From a virus, in IMG/VR virus record IMGVR_UViG_3300021478_000036, positions 1 through 54,389 of that record: a stretch of 54,389 nucleotides of DNA; one strand, given 5' to 3'. The position numbers were made by a program, and so were the translations under genes. Shown piece by piece: positions 31,131-38,915 of the stretch. The notes below the pieces were generated by a model, which was not told where the DNA came from, ran no database searches, and saw only the letters and a list, made by a program, of their open reading frames with translations. The first letter of the stretch is position 1. Each line of letters opens with the position of its first letter.

Positions 31131-31137
31131 GGTCGAG

Positions 31138-31476
31138 ATGAACGAGGCGAGGCGCAAAACCCTAACCGGCACAGCAAATGATCTTGCTGCATTGGTTAAG
31201 GAAATTGGTGCGAGTGGTCTTAATGATTGGGAGGATAAGCTTCAAGCTATTAAGGACGAGATTGAACAAATTAAGGACGATGAGGACGAGGCGCTCGAGA
31301 ATATGGCTGAGAACCTCAAGAGTGGTGAAAAGGCTTCACGTATGTCAGAGGTCATTAACGAGCTTGATGAAGCAATGGGTTCCATTGACGAGATATTGGA
31401 AAGCATTGTTGGTGCTAAGGAATGGGTTACTGGTCTGGATGATATTATTGCTAAGGTAGAAGCAGCAAAAGAGTAA
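31138..31476 (+). CDS. Coiled-coil protein
   Basis: A 112-residue acidic protein that is almost all helix with heptad repeats (DKLQAIKDEIEQIKDDEDEA). The ATG at 31138 follows GAGG, which is joined to the right arm of a perfect palindrome. A longer in-frame start at 30952 would run through the promoter. A structural, dimer-forming or inhibitory role is possible. Confidence 0.5.
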   Translation: MNEARRKTLTGTANDLAALVKEIGASGLNDWEDKLQAIKDEIEQIKDDEDEALENMAENLKSGEKASRMSEVINELDEAMGSIDEILESIVGAKEWVTGLDDIIAKVEAAKE

Positions 31477-31477
31477 C

Positions 31478-31555
31478 ATGAATTGCGCGATCCTACACAG
31501 AGCTAGGATGAAAACCGCTAGCACGGCACAATTCTCTGAGGGACAACTCTGCTAG
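31478..31555 (+). CDS. Possible 25-residue peptide
   Basis: A short frame (MNCAILHRARMKTASTAQFS to a TAG) begins two bases after the previous stop. The binding site is poor. It overlaps the inverted repeats of the leader before the ATPase gene, so the region may be a structured leader and not coding. Confidence 0.3.
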   Translation: MNCAILHRARMKTASTAQFSEGQLC

Positions 31556-31572
31556 GAGCCCTTGGGCGCGCA
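31484..31572 (+). ncRNA. Structured leader before the MoxR-type ATPase
   Basis: Three pairings are consistent with one fold. An outer stem TGCGCG (31484-31489) pairs with CGCGCA (31567-31572), an inner stem ATCCTA (31490-31495) with TAGGAT (31504-31509), and a second inner stem CTAGCA (31518-31523) with TGCTAG (31550-31555). The two inner stems would sit inside the outer one as a three-way junction. No known riboswitch pattern is recognised. Confidence 0.45.
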
Positions 31573-31617
31573 TTGAATGTTATTTTATACATACACAACA
31601 CAACGGAGCTACACGGT

Positions 31618-32739
31618 ATGAAACTCTCAGTTTTCTCTCAGTATATGCCAGCCCTTTATAAGACTAGCGTTCGCAGGCACGGGCTTGCTATTAATCTTAA
31701 AGGTCGTCCCGGTCATGGTAAGACTTTTACGCTTGAACAGTTCCCTTCAATTATGTTTGAACTGTTCCCTGACTTACGTTATGGTTGTCGAATTATTGAG
31801 GGCGCTAGCCTTACGCATAGTGGAGCGTTAGGCTATATGGTACTTGGGGAGAAAGACAAATATGGTCATAAGTCTGTCTTTAGCTCACCTTTCTGGATGT
31901 ATACTTTGGAGGGTAAACATCTCTCGGAATACGATGGTGGTATTCTCGTTATCGACGATTGGCATCTTATTGACCCGGACCTCAAAAAGATCATGTCACA
32001 GGGTGCCTACGAAGGTATATTTGCCAACCATATTCTTCCGCCCGGTTGGGTCATCTGGTTTTGCGGTAACAGACCACAAGATCGTTCTGGTGCAACTCGT
32101 GATTATGAGCACACAACTCTACGACAGTTAACGGTTGAGATTGACGATGACTTGGAAGGTTTGATTACATTTTTCGAGAACAACGATACTATGCCAGTTA
32201 CGCGAGAGTTTATCAAGAAATTCGCTAACGACCACATATATGTTCCAGCACCCAAGGAAATTGAACCGTATTGCTGCCCACGGACATTGTATCAATCCGA
32301 TATGTTATTGCAAGATTTGAAAGAAATGTTTGAGATGGACGATGTACCTGTTGATGCTAACGTGCTTGAACTGGTTAGCGGTTCAATTGGCAAGTCGGCA
32401 GCACATGACTATATCACATATATTGAGGAGGCTAACGCACTTCCGAAGCACGCTGAGATTATCAGTAATCCCACAACTGTTAGAATACCGCCAACTACCC
32501 GTCCTGACTTGTGGCGTCTACAAGCTTATAAGCTTGCAAGCGACGTGCAAGTGAAGGAAGCTGATCCGGCGTTGAAGTATATGGAGAGGTTCCCGAAGGA
32601 GTTCCAAACTATATTTGTTCGTGCCGCTTCAGCTAACAAGTCTCCTATCATCTTGCAGCCCAAGGTAAAGGAATGGATGAAAAAGAACATGCTACTAATG
32701 GCTGCCATCACTGGTATGGAAGAGACGGTGGAGGAATGA
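31618..32739 (+). CDS. MoxR-like AAA+ ATPase
   Basis: A 373-residue protein. The ATG at 31618 lies after CGGAGC. Walker A GRPGHGKT is at 29-36, Walker B ILVIDDWH at 109-116 and a sensor strand GWVIWFCGNRPQDRSGA near 143-159. The layout is that of MoxR-type AAA+ ATPases, which remodel partner proteins. The metallopeptidase/VWA gene at 33449 is the usual partner type. Together they may act as a chaperone pair, as RavA-ViaA does in bacteria. The phage role is unknown. Confidence 0.75.
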   Translation: MKLSVFSQYMPALYKTSVRRHGLAINLKGRPGHGKTFTLEQFPSIMFELFPDLRYGCRIIEGASLTHSGALGYMVLGEKDKYGHKSVFSSPFWMYTLEGKHLSEYDGGILVIDDWHLIDPDLKKIMSQGAYEGIFANHILPPGWVIWFCGNRPQDRSGATRDYEHTTLRQLTVEIDDDLEGLITFFENNDTMPVTREFIKKFANDHIYVPAPKEIEPYCCPRTLYQSDMLLQDLKEMFEMDDVPVDANVLELVSGSIGKSAAHDYITYIEEANALPKHAEIISNPTTVRIPPTTRPDLWRLQAYKLASDVQVKEADPALKYMERFPKEFQTIFVRAASANKSPIILQPKVKEWMKKNMLLMAAITGMEETVEE

Positions 32740-32954
32740 GCAAGCGACCAACTTACAATGAGCTTCTAGATGAAATTAACCATCTAGAAGAAACTTTAAA
32801 TGAAGCGTTACATTTTGTTAACGCATTCATTGAACCTGAGTGGAAAGAGTGGGTTGGTCGCAACATGCCAAACGCATTTGAAACTCATAAGAGGGGTATG
32901 ACTGCAATCGCTAGAGTTATAGATATGGATAAGTATAGGGAGGCTGCGGAATGA
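32736..32954 (+). CDS. Hypothetical helical protein
   Basis: A 72-residue protein with ATGA overlap to the ATPase gene, so it is translated with it. Long helix YNELLDEINHLEETLNEALH then a second helix. It may be a small partner of the ATPase. No family is recognised. Confidence 0.5.
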   Translation: MSKRPTYNELLDEINHLEETLNEALHFVNAFIEPEWKEWVGRNMPNAFETHKRGMTAIARVIDMDKYREAAE

Positions 32955-33085
32955 AAACTGTTATTGAAGTGCGAATAACATTTGAAGGCAAAACGCACAC
33001 AGAAATTTCTAAGCATATCGAGGCACTGTTAAAGTTACTCGATGCGCGTGCTGCTGCCTACAAACTAAAGCACATGGGTAACTAA
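32951..33085 (+). CDS. Small protein, 44 residues
   Basis: MKTVIEVRITFEGKTHTEIS and a basic helix. The ATG overlaps the previous stop (ATGA). The stop overlaps a palindrome (33079-33094). No function is known. Confidence 0.5.
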   Translation: MKTVIEVRITFEGKTHTEISKHIEALLKLLDARAAAYKLKHMGN

Positions 33086-33094
33086 CTATAGTGA
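33079..33094. promoter_or_regulatory. Operator-like palindrome at a gene junction
   Basis: TAACTA-ACTA-TAGTGA over the stop of the 44-residue gene, just before the next small gene. Confidence 0.65.
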
Positions 33095-33101
33095 GATTGA
33101 G

Positions 33102-33233
33102 ATGGGCAAGGGTCGTAAGATACTCAGTATGAAAGCCGGTCCAAAGCTTACCAAGCTACTTAATCCATCAGTCAAACGACCAATTGTTGTTTGGCATAAA
33201 GTTGGCAAACACTCGAAACAGAAACAAAAGTAG
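33102..33233 (+). CDS. Small basic protein, 43 residues
   Basis: A very basic chain (MGKGRKILSMKAGPKLTKLL) with many Lys. It lies eight bases after a palindrome, with GAG just before the ATG. It may bind nucleic acid by composition only. Confidence 0.45.
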   Translation: MGKGRKILSMKAGPKLTKLLNPSVKRPIVVWHKVGKHSKQKQK

Positions 33234-33242
33234 GAGCTACAG

Positions 33243-33449
33243 ATGCATACCGAATACACTCTGAAGTTTGAGTTTCATACTCCAAACAAAGATGCAATGG
33301 TGACATTCATCCGTGCTTGCCGTCTAGCGGCACAAGAGCTATCCATGCAAGGTGCGATCCTGAGTGGAGATACACCGATCATTAGTTTCACTGTTGAAAA
33401 CAATGAGATCGGCACCAAGAAGCTTAAGATATTCAATGGGGGTGAGTAA
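33243..33449 (+). CDS. Hypothetical small protein
   Basis: A 68-residue beta-alpha-beta protein (TEYTLKFEFHTPNKDAMVTF) with GGAGC before the ATG. It overlaps the next gene by one base (TAATG). Possibly a small partner of the metallopeptidase. No family is recognised. Confidence 0.5.
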   Translation: MHTEYTLKFEFHTPNKDAMVTFIRACRLAAQELSMQGAILSGDTPIISFTVENNEIGTKKLKIFNGGE

Positions 33450-34816
33450 TGGAAACGTTTGCATCCCCATTAGTTGGTGAAGCCAACAAGTGGAAGCAGT
33501 TAGAACTGTCTCCACGTCATGCTAAGAGTTGGGAGGATTGTAAGACTGCGATACTGTATTCTTATGGAGCATTCGGAGGAATACTCTATAAGATGATGCA
33601 AACGGACAATGGTGAAAAGGCTTGGTTTACGGATCAAATCCCTATTGCCGCTACAGATGATAAGGTACTATACCTTAATCCTTATAGGTTCTTCATCCAC
33701 ACTCTTAAGCAACAGGTGTTCATCAGTTGTCATGAGATAATGCACGCGATACTGAACCATTGCGGTATCTTCCATAAGTACCGTAAGAAGGGTAAAGTTA
33801 CATATCCCGATGGCATGACACTTCCTTATGTTGAGGAAGTAATGCAATGTGCTGGCGACTGTGTTGTTAACGCTATTCTCGTTTATTGCCGTGTTGGTGA
33901 GATGCCCAAGGGCTGTTACTACAAGCCGCACATTGTGCCGCATACAATGGAGTTGCTTGAGGCTTATAGAGTTATATATAAGCACACTCAAGGTGGTAAG
34001 ACATTACCGCCTCAACCAGCACCGGGACAAGGTAGTGGTGATGATGGTGATAGTGATGACCTCACTAACAATAGTGATGATGACGAACAACGTCCATTCG
34101 ATCAACATCTTCCACCCGGTAAAGGTAGAGGTAAGACACCCAACGAGGCTATCGACGAACGTAGTAAAGTAGAGTGGGAAGCTGCTGTTACTGCCGCTAA
34201 ACATACCATGAAAGCAATGGGTGTTGGGTCGTCAGGGATTGATCGTATATTCGGCAAGGTCACTCAGCCGGAATATGATTGGGTGAGTGTACTGCGCCAT
34301 ATCTTCAATAAGACTGTAGGAACAGGTAGACAAACTTGGGAGCATCTTGATCCTGAGTTTGTCATTCGGGGTATTGGCGCACCCGGTAGAATAAACTATG
34401 GTGCTGGTTTTGTTATTGTTGCCGATGATAGTTCTGGCAGCATTGACGATGCTATGCTCAGTACATTCATGGGTCATACTGGCGTCATCATTGACGATGT
34501 TAGACCGAAGGAACTACTAATCTGTCAATGTGATGACATGATACATGAATGGCGATATGTGCAAGGTGGTTCAGAACTACCGAAAAAGGTTCTAGGTGGA
34601 GGCGGCACAAGCTTTATACCAGTATTCGACCGTATCGAGAAGGAACAGCTAAAACCTGATGTAGTTGTGTACTTCACGGATATGTATGGGTCATTTCCTA
34701 GTAAACCTCCGTCATATCCAGTGATTTGGGCTAGTATCACACCAAACATTACCGCACCATTCGGTGAGGTTATCTATATACCGTTACAGAAACAACGGAG
34801 AAGTTTCAACTATTAA
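33449..34816 (+). CDS. Metallopeptidase and VWA-like protein (DUF2201 type)
   Basis: A 455-residue protein. The zinc motif HEIMH is at residues 95-99, after a hydrophobic helix, and a later conserved Cys/His region (CAGDCVVNAIL) fits the family. A disordered acidic linker at about 185-230 contains a palindrome (34062-34077). The C-terminal 140 residues form a von Willebrand A-like domain with a metal-binding DSSGS at 327-331. Such two-part proteins are encoded next to MoxR ATPases. It may cut or sequester a host or phage protein when the ATPase is active. Confidence 0.7.
   Translation: METFASPLVGEANKWKQLELSPRHAKSWEDCKTAILYSYGAFGGILYKMMQTDNGEKAWFTDQIPIAATDDKVLYLNPYRFFIHTLKQQVFISCHEIMHAILNHCGIFHKYRKKGKVTYPDGMTLPYVEEVMQCAGDCVVNAILVYCRVGEMPKGCYYKPHIVPHTMELLEAYRVIYKHTQGGKTLPPQPAPGQGSGDDGDSDDLTNNSDDDEQRPFDQHLPPGKGRGKTPNEAIDERSKVEWEAAVTAAKHTMKAMGVGSSGIDRIFGKVTQPEYDWVSVLRHIFNKTVGTGRQTWEHLDPEFVIRGIGAPGRINYGAGFVIVADDSSGSIDDAMLSTFMGHTGVIIDDVRPKELLICQCDDMIHEWRYVQGGSELPKKVLGGGGTSFIPVFDRIEKEQLKPDVVVYFTDMYGSFPSKPPSYPVIWASITPNITAPFGEVIYIPLQKQRRSFNY
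34062..34077. promoter_or_regulatory. Operator-like palindrome, perfect arms
   Basis: TCACTA-ACAA-TAGTGA in the disordered linker of the metallopeptidase/VWA gene; the frame reads T-N-N-S-D. Confidence 0.75.
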
Positions 34817-34821
34817 AGCTC

Positions 34822-34841
34822 CTACCGAGTAGCTCCGGTAG
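34822..34841 (+). other. Small hairpin in the gap after the metallopeptidase gene
   Basis: CTACCG (34822-34827) pairs with CGGTAG (34836-34841) around an 8-base loop. The 78-base gap also has a GC-rich run. There is no U-run, so it is not a clear terminator. It may stabilise the message end. Confidence 0.35.
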
Positions 34842-34894
34842 TAGACTGCGGCGGTTGGAGGCGTCCGGCAAATCTATGTATCTAAGGGTACAAA

Positions 34895-35887
34895 GTGAAA
34901 GAAAGGCAGGGTTCGGATAAAATGTCTGTTTTAAATCCTGCAAACGCCTCCGCTTTTATTCAGACGGTGAATGAGTTCGCTGAGATAACTAAAGAAGCTT
35001 GGGACCAAGTAAACTTAGCCTCTAACAGAACAAGAGCTATGACCGTGAGCAATGCTGTACTGCACTCTAGACTAAAAGATGCGCTAGCTGATAAACTACA
35101 ATCTATCAGAACAAACATGACTTCGCGTTTCATTGTTATGCTACCGTATGACGAAATTCAGAGCATGTTAATGTCACCAGTTACACTTGCTACGATGCAA
35201 ACTGCTGGCAAGCTCATGGTAGAACAATATACGAATTATAGCTATAAGTTAGGAGAACAGGTTACAATTAGGCTTTCGTGCCGTGGTGGCAAGGAGATGC
35301 CAACCATTTTGTTTCCTAATGAAGAACTCACTAACTTTAGTGAGGATTTCCTCGATCTTATACGTCCGTTGTACCTTATTACTAAGTCATGGATGGATGT
35401 TACACTCGCGTTTGAAGCAGTATGCAAACTTGTGCAAGATACGCGCGAGCTTAATTTCTATGTGCCGTGGCTTAGGTTTCTTATTCCTGACAACGATCTA
35501 ACTAATAAATTCAATGCAGCATTCCGCGTTTCACAATGGCTTGATCTTGAAAGAGAAAGACATGCAACTATTGAATTGATAACTCGTCAAGTTAAATACA
35601 TCCTAAATAACGAATATACACCAAAACGTACTTGGATGCCAAGCGAACTTGTGCATATGGTACGGCAAGGAGAAGAATTAATCACTCAATACAATATAAT
35701 GAAACATGTTTCAGTACCTAATACTCATCTTGCGGAGGGCATGGTAGCTGTAGAAGTGATCATAACTGTTAAAGACCATCCAACAATCAAATGGAGTACA
35801 CAAGCGAGTACTTATAAAACAATGAAGGAAGTAGAACGCCTAAGAGCGTTAGATGAAAAGAGGAAGAGGAGTGCTGACGAATGGTAG
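34895..35887 (+). CDS. Hypothetical protein
   Basis: A 330-residue mostly helical protein. The GTG at 34895 has AAGGG six bases upstream; an ATG at 34922 is also possible. It has no clear motif, with a Trp-rich middle (YVPWLRFLIPDNDLTN) and a C-terminal beta part then a basic helix. It overlaps the XRE gene by seven bases. It may be an early protein that acts with the regulator. A palindrome lies inside. Confidence 0.5.
   Translation: MKERQGSDKMSVLNPANASAFIQTVNEFAEITKEAWDQVNLASNRTRAMTVSNAVLHSRLKDALADKLQSIRTNMTSRFIVMLPYDEIQSMLMSPVTLATMQTAGKLMVEQYTNYSYKLGEQVTIRLSCRGGKEMPTILFPNEELTNFSEDFLDLIRPLYLITKSWMDVTLAFEAVCKLVQDTRELNFYVPWLRFLIPDNDLTNKFNAAFRVSQWLDLERERHATIELITRQVKYILNNEYTPKRTWMPSELVHMVRQGEELITQYNIMKHVSVPNTHLAEGMVAVEVIITVKDHPTIKWSTQASTYKTMKEVERLRALDEKRKRSADEW
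35328..35343. promoter_or_regulatory. Operator-like palindrome, perfect arms
   Basis: TCACTA-ACTT-TAGTGA inside the 330-residue gene; the frame reads T-N-F-S-E. Confidence 0.75.
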
Positions 35888-36201
35888 GGTATATCTATAA
35901 GAGCTACAGTTTTGTTGATAAAGACCCCATGATTGATTATATCCGTACAATCATTCATGAGAGTGGGGAAACGCTCACTAAAATTAGTGAGAATAGTGGT
36001 GTTGGTACTCATACTATTAGCAAGTGGTTGTATGGTGAAACAAAGCAACCGAAAGCAGCATCTATCAATGCAGTGTTAAGGGCACTTGGCTACAAGCTAG
36101 AGGTTGTTACCTTCAGCTATAGGACAGAAATTAAGCCAACTTTCCTTAAGGAAGCTAAAGTGTATCACATTCCAGCAAAAGTGGGAGCTAAACATGGTTA
36201 A
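35881..36201 (+). CDS. XRE-family helix-turn-helix regulator
   Basis: A 106-residue protein. Residues about 20-71 match an XRE (Cro/CI-type) domain: SGETLTKISENSGVGTHTIS, then K-W-L-Y-G-E, then INAVLRALGYKLEV. Such proteins bind as dimers to 14-17 bp palindromes with a variable centre, exactly the style of TCACTA-N4-TAGTGA. It carries one such palindrome inside its own gene (35975-35990). It is the best candidate for the protein that reads the dispersed palindromes. That link is inference. Confidence 0.75.
   Translation: MVGYIYKSYSFVDKDPMIDYIRTIIHESGETLTKISENSGVGTHTISKWLYGETKQPKAASINAVLRALGYKLEVVTFSYRTEIKPTFLKEAKVYHIPAKVGAKHG
35975..35990. promoter_or_regulatory. Operator-like palindrome inside the XRE gene
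   Basis: TCACTA-AAAT-TAGTGA, perfect arms. The frame reads T-K-I-S-E, inside the helix-turn-helix of the regulator itself. Confidence 0.75.
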
Positions 36202-36634
36202 GTTCAAGATTGGGTTTACTATAACACCAGAGGTTCTATTTGGTATCATCGGTAAGGTGCTACCATTAGAGGACTTACATATTGAACAACTTGTTGAAGC
36301 GCCTATGCCTGATCCTGCAATAAGGTTCGATAGGCGATTTGATCTGCCAAGCCCTAAACCGAAAAAGAAACAAAGGAGATATACCAGAAAAAACCCATCC
36401 ATCCCAATGGATTTAAGTAAAGGCATTAATGATGTTATTATGACGGCACTCAAACTAAGACCGCATAGGGCTGTTGAGCTTAGACCATTACTTAAGGAAC
36501 GCGGGTATTCGCGTAACTCAGCAGGTTCGCGGTTACAGAACCTAGAGAAACACGGTATTATAGAGTCAATGCAGAATGGGTATTGGCGGCTATCGGTTGA
36601 TGAACTCAAGAAACATTTGAAGGAAAGTGCATGA
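36194..36634 (+). CDS. Winged-helix-like protein
   Basis: A 146-residue protein. The ATG at 36194 follows GGGAGC. Residues about 1-60 are of unknown fold with a basic linker (PSPKPKKKQRRYTRKNPSIP). Residues about 78-140 look like a winged helix (LRPHRAVELRPLLKERGYSR, then LQNLEKHGIIESM). It may be a second regulator or a DNA-binding helper of the polymerase, whose start it overlaps by four bases. Confidence 0.55.
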   Translation: MVKFKIGFTITPEVLFGIIGKVLPLEDLHIEQLVEAPMPDPAIRFDRRFDLPSPKPKKKQRRYTRKNPSIPMDLSKGINDVIMTALKLRPHRAVELRPLLKERGYSRNSAGSRLQNLEKHGIIESMQNGYWRLSVDELKKHLKESA

Positions 36635-38496
36635 AACGGATTTATATCGACTTTGAAACGTATTGGGCTGCTGACTATTCAGTCGGCAAAATGGTTACTA
36701 TCGACTATATACTTGACCCACGCTTTGAGACTATGGGTTGTGGTGTCGCTATAGATAGTGACAAACCGTTCTGGTTGCCGAGGGATAAAGTACGTGATTA
36801 TTTAGAAACACTTGTTCGTGAACCCTATATGTGCATATCACACAACGCATTGTTCGATGCATCTATACTTGCGTATAGATACCAAATTCACCCAACGTTA
36901 ATTATAGATACGATGGGTATGGCGCGGGCTATACTTATGGCTGAGTTGCCGCAAGGTAGAGTATCACTTAAAAAGATCGCTCAGTTCTTAGATATTGGTA
37001 CTAAGGGTGAGACGAACCTTAAGACTAAAGGTTTGACACGTAAAGAACTGGAAAGCAAGCCATTTCTCTATAGAGAATTTGCTAAGTATTGTTTGAACGA
37101 TACTGATTTGTGCCGTAAGATATACTTGAAACTTAAAAACAGATTTCCGGCAACAGAGCATATCATTATGGATATGATTATTAAAACTACAACACAACCT
37201 CAATTACAATTAAATGAGGAACATTTACAGGAACATCTTAAAGAAGTTATAGCTACAAAAGCTGAGACGCTTGCGGCTGTTAGCCAATGGTTTACTGTTG
37301 ATGACTTAATGTCTAATCCTAAATTTGCACAGGCGCTTAAATTCTTTGGCGTGCAACCACCAACAAAGATATCTCCTTCAACTGGTAAACTAACGTGGGC
37401 TTTTGCTAAAGCTGACGTACAGTTTATGGAGCTATTAGAACATCCTGATCCTGATGTACAAGCATTGATGGCGGCAAGATTAGGCCACAAAAGTACATTA
37501 GAAGAAACACGTACTGAGAGGTTTATTTCTATTGTTCATAGTACCAAGAACTATTGGAACGATACTTATATACCTATGGCGCTTAGATATGCTGGCGCGC
37601 ATACTCATAGGTTCAGTGGTGATTGGGGGCTTAACTTACAAAATCTCCCTAGTCGTAAATCTAAAAAGTTACGTCAATCTATTATAGCTCCTCCGGGGCA
37701 TGTTATCCTTGCCGCAGATGCGGCACAAATAGAAGCTAGGTTAGTTGCTTGGTTCGCTAGACAACGAGGCTTATTGAATGCATTTGAGCAAGGACGCGAC
37801 GTTTATAAAGAATTTGCTTGCGACTTGTTTCATATTGAATTAGAGGATGTAACGAAAATACAACGCTTTATTGCAAAGGAATGTATACTTGGATTAGGTT
37901 TTCAGTTAGGTAAGGTTAAGTTGCTTAATACGCTAATCACTAAAGCAAAAGACCAAAACATACCGATTGAAATTCCATTCACTATAGAACAAACAGGGAT
38001 ATGGGTTGATACATATCGAAATAGGATGAATAATATTAGACAATATTGGGGCCATCTCAGAGATTGCTTACCAGTTATATCAGGTATACCAACAGATTAC
38101 AAGATTGGACAATGCTGTATAATAGAACATCAAAAGATTAGATTGCCTAATGGGTTGTATTTGTACTACAATGACTTACATCTTAATGATAAGAATGAAT
38201 GGTGGTTTACATATGGTGGTAGACAAAAGAAGCTATATGGTGGTAAATTGTTAGAGAACTTAGTGCAAGCATTTGACCGAATGATTGTTATGGATGCAGC
38301 ACTTAGAATATTTCAACGTACTGGCTATCGTATCGCACACCAGATGCACGACGAGATACTATATATAGTGAGCGAGGGCGAGGCCGACGCTTTAAAGCAA
38401 GTAGTGCTTGAAGAAATGGAACGTAGACCAACATACGCTCCTGATTTGCCTCTCAAAGCAGAAGCAAAGATAGCACACAATTACGGAGATCTTTAA
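36631..38496 (+). CDS. polA: DNA polymerase, family A with 3'-5' exonuclease
   Basis: A 621-residue protein. The exonuclease domain shows Exo I (IDFETYW) at residues 6-12, Exo II (HNALFDASIL) at 71-80 and Exo III (YCLNDTDLC) at 153-161. The polymerase domain shows motif A (ADAAQIEAR) at 362-370, motif B (RFIAKECILGLGFQLG) at 412-427 and motif C (HQMHDEILY) at 570-578. All catalytic acids are present. It is the replicative polymerase of the phage. Motif A has Ala in place of the usual Tyr in DYSQI, which is common in phage enzymes. It lacks a 5'-3' exonuclease domain. Confidence 0.93.
   Translation: MKRIYIDFETYWAADYSVGKMVTIDYILDPRFETMGCGVAIDSDKPFWLPRDKVRDYLETLVREPYMCISHNALFDASILAYRYQIHPTLIIDTMGMARAILMAELPQGRVSLKKIAQFLDIGTKGETNLKTKGLTRKELESKPFLYREFAKYCLNDTDLCRKIYLKLKNRFPATEHIIMDMIIKTTTQPQLQLNEEHLQEHLKEVIATKAETLAAVSQWFTVDDLMSNPKFAQALKFFGVQPPTKISPSTGKLTWAFAKADVQFMELLEHPDPDVQALMAARLGHKSTLEETRTERFISIVHSTKNYWNDTYIPMALRYAGAHTHRFSGDWGLNLQNLPSRKSKKLRQSIIAPPGHVILAADAAQIEARLVAWFARQRGLLNAFEQGRDVYKEFACDLFHIELEDVTKIQRFIAKECILGLGFQLGKVKLLNTLITKAKDQNIPIEIPFTIEQTGIWVDTYRNRMNNIRQYWGHLRDCLPVISGIPTDYKIGQCCIIEHQKIRLPNGLYLYYNDLHLNDKNEWWFTYGGRQKKLYGGKLLENLVQAFDRMIVMDAALRIFQRTGYRIAHQMHDEILYIVSEGEADALKQVVLEEMERRPTYAPDLPLKAEAKIAHNYGDL
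36746..36761. promoter_or_regulatory. Operator-like palindrome (one mismatch)
   Basis: TCGCTA-TAGA-TAGTGA in the polymerase gene; the frame reads A-I-D-S-D. Confidence 0.55.
38356..38371. promoter_or_regulatory. Operator-like palindrome (two mismatches), other frame
   Basis: ATACTA-TATA-TAGTGA next to motif C of the polymerase; the frame reads I-L-Y-I-V-S. Confidence 0.45.
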
Positions 38497-38526
38497 AAAT
38501 AAAGTTAGCTTGAGTAAATAATCCTC

Positions 38527-38555
38527 TTGACAAACAACGTACATAAGAGTATACT
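38527..38555 (+). promoter_or_regulatory. Strong sigma70 promoter
   Basis: TTGACA, 17 bases, TATACT, preceded by AATAATCCTC. It lies in the gap after the polymerase gene and drives the winged-helix gene at 38580 and the recombination genes that follow. Confidence 0.85.
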
Positions 38556-38579
38556 AGCAAGCATAGGAGTAGAACCGAC

Positions 38580-38915
38580 ATGCAAATGCCAGAGTTTAAT
38601 TTCGATGTGGACATTCCATCGCTTCGTGAAGCGATTGGGTTGACACATACCGAGGCTAGAGTACTGTTAATGCTAATGCAGGAGGAAATAGCTACGCATG
38701 AGCAGCTTGTTGTTATCAACTCGCGTGTTAGACAACTCATGTATAGTTTAAGGAACAAATTAAGATCGCAAAGCATTAACATCGTAAATGACCGCGATAT
38801 TGGTTACTCGATCCCGCTTAAATATAAGCTGCGTATTAAGAACCTTATCGAGGGTGAATTAGTTGAAGAGATGAATAAGGCTAGAGAGATTTCGGAAAGA
38901 CTACCACATGAGTAA
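38580..38915 (+). CDS. Stand-alone OmpR-like winged-helix DNA-binding protein
   Basis: A 111-residue protein. Residues about 20-85 match the C-terminal DNA-binding domain of OmpR/PhoB regulators: LTHTEARVLLMLMQE, then SRVRQLMYSLRNKL, then IVNDRDIGYSIP. It has no receiver domain. Alone, such domains act as phage transcription factors or regulators of host genes; CtrA-like and GcrA-like factors in alphaproteobacterial phages are a comparison. It has its own strong promoter. An ATG two codons further is also possible. Confidence 0.7.
   Translation: MQMPEFNFDVDIPSLREAIGLTHTEARVLLMLMQEEIATHEQLVVINSRVRQLMYSLRNKLRSQSINIVNDRDIGYSIPLKYKLRIKNLIEGELVEEMNKAREISERLPHE

Noticed and set aside
30952-31137. 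A longer start for the coiled-coil protein
   Set aside because: It would run through the preceding gene, a strong promoter and a palindrome; the ATG at 31138 has a good binding site.
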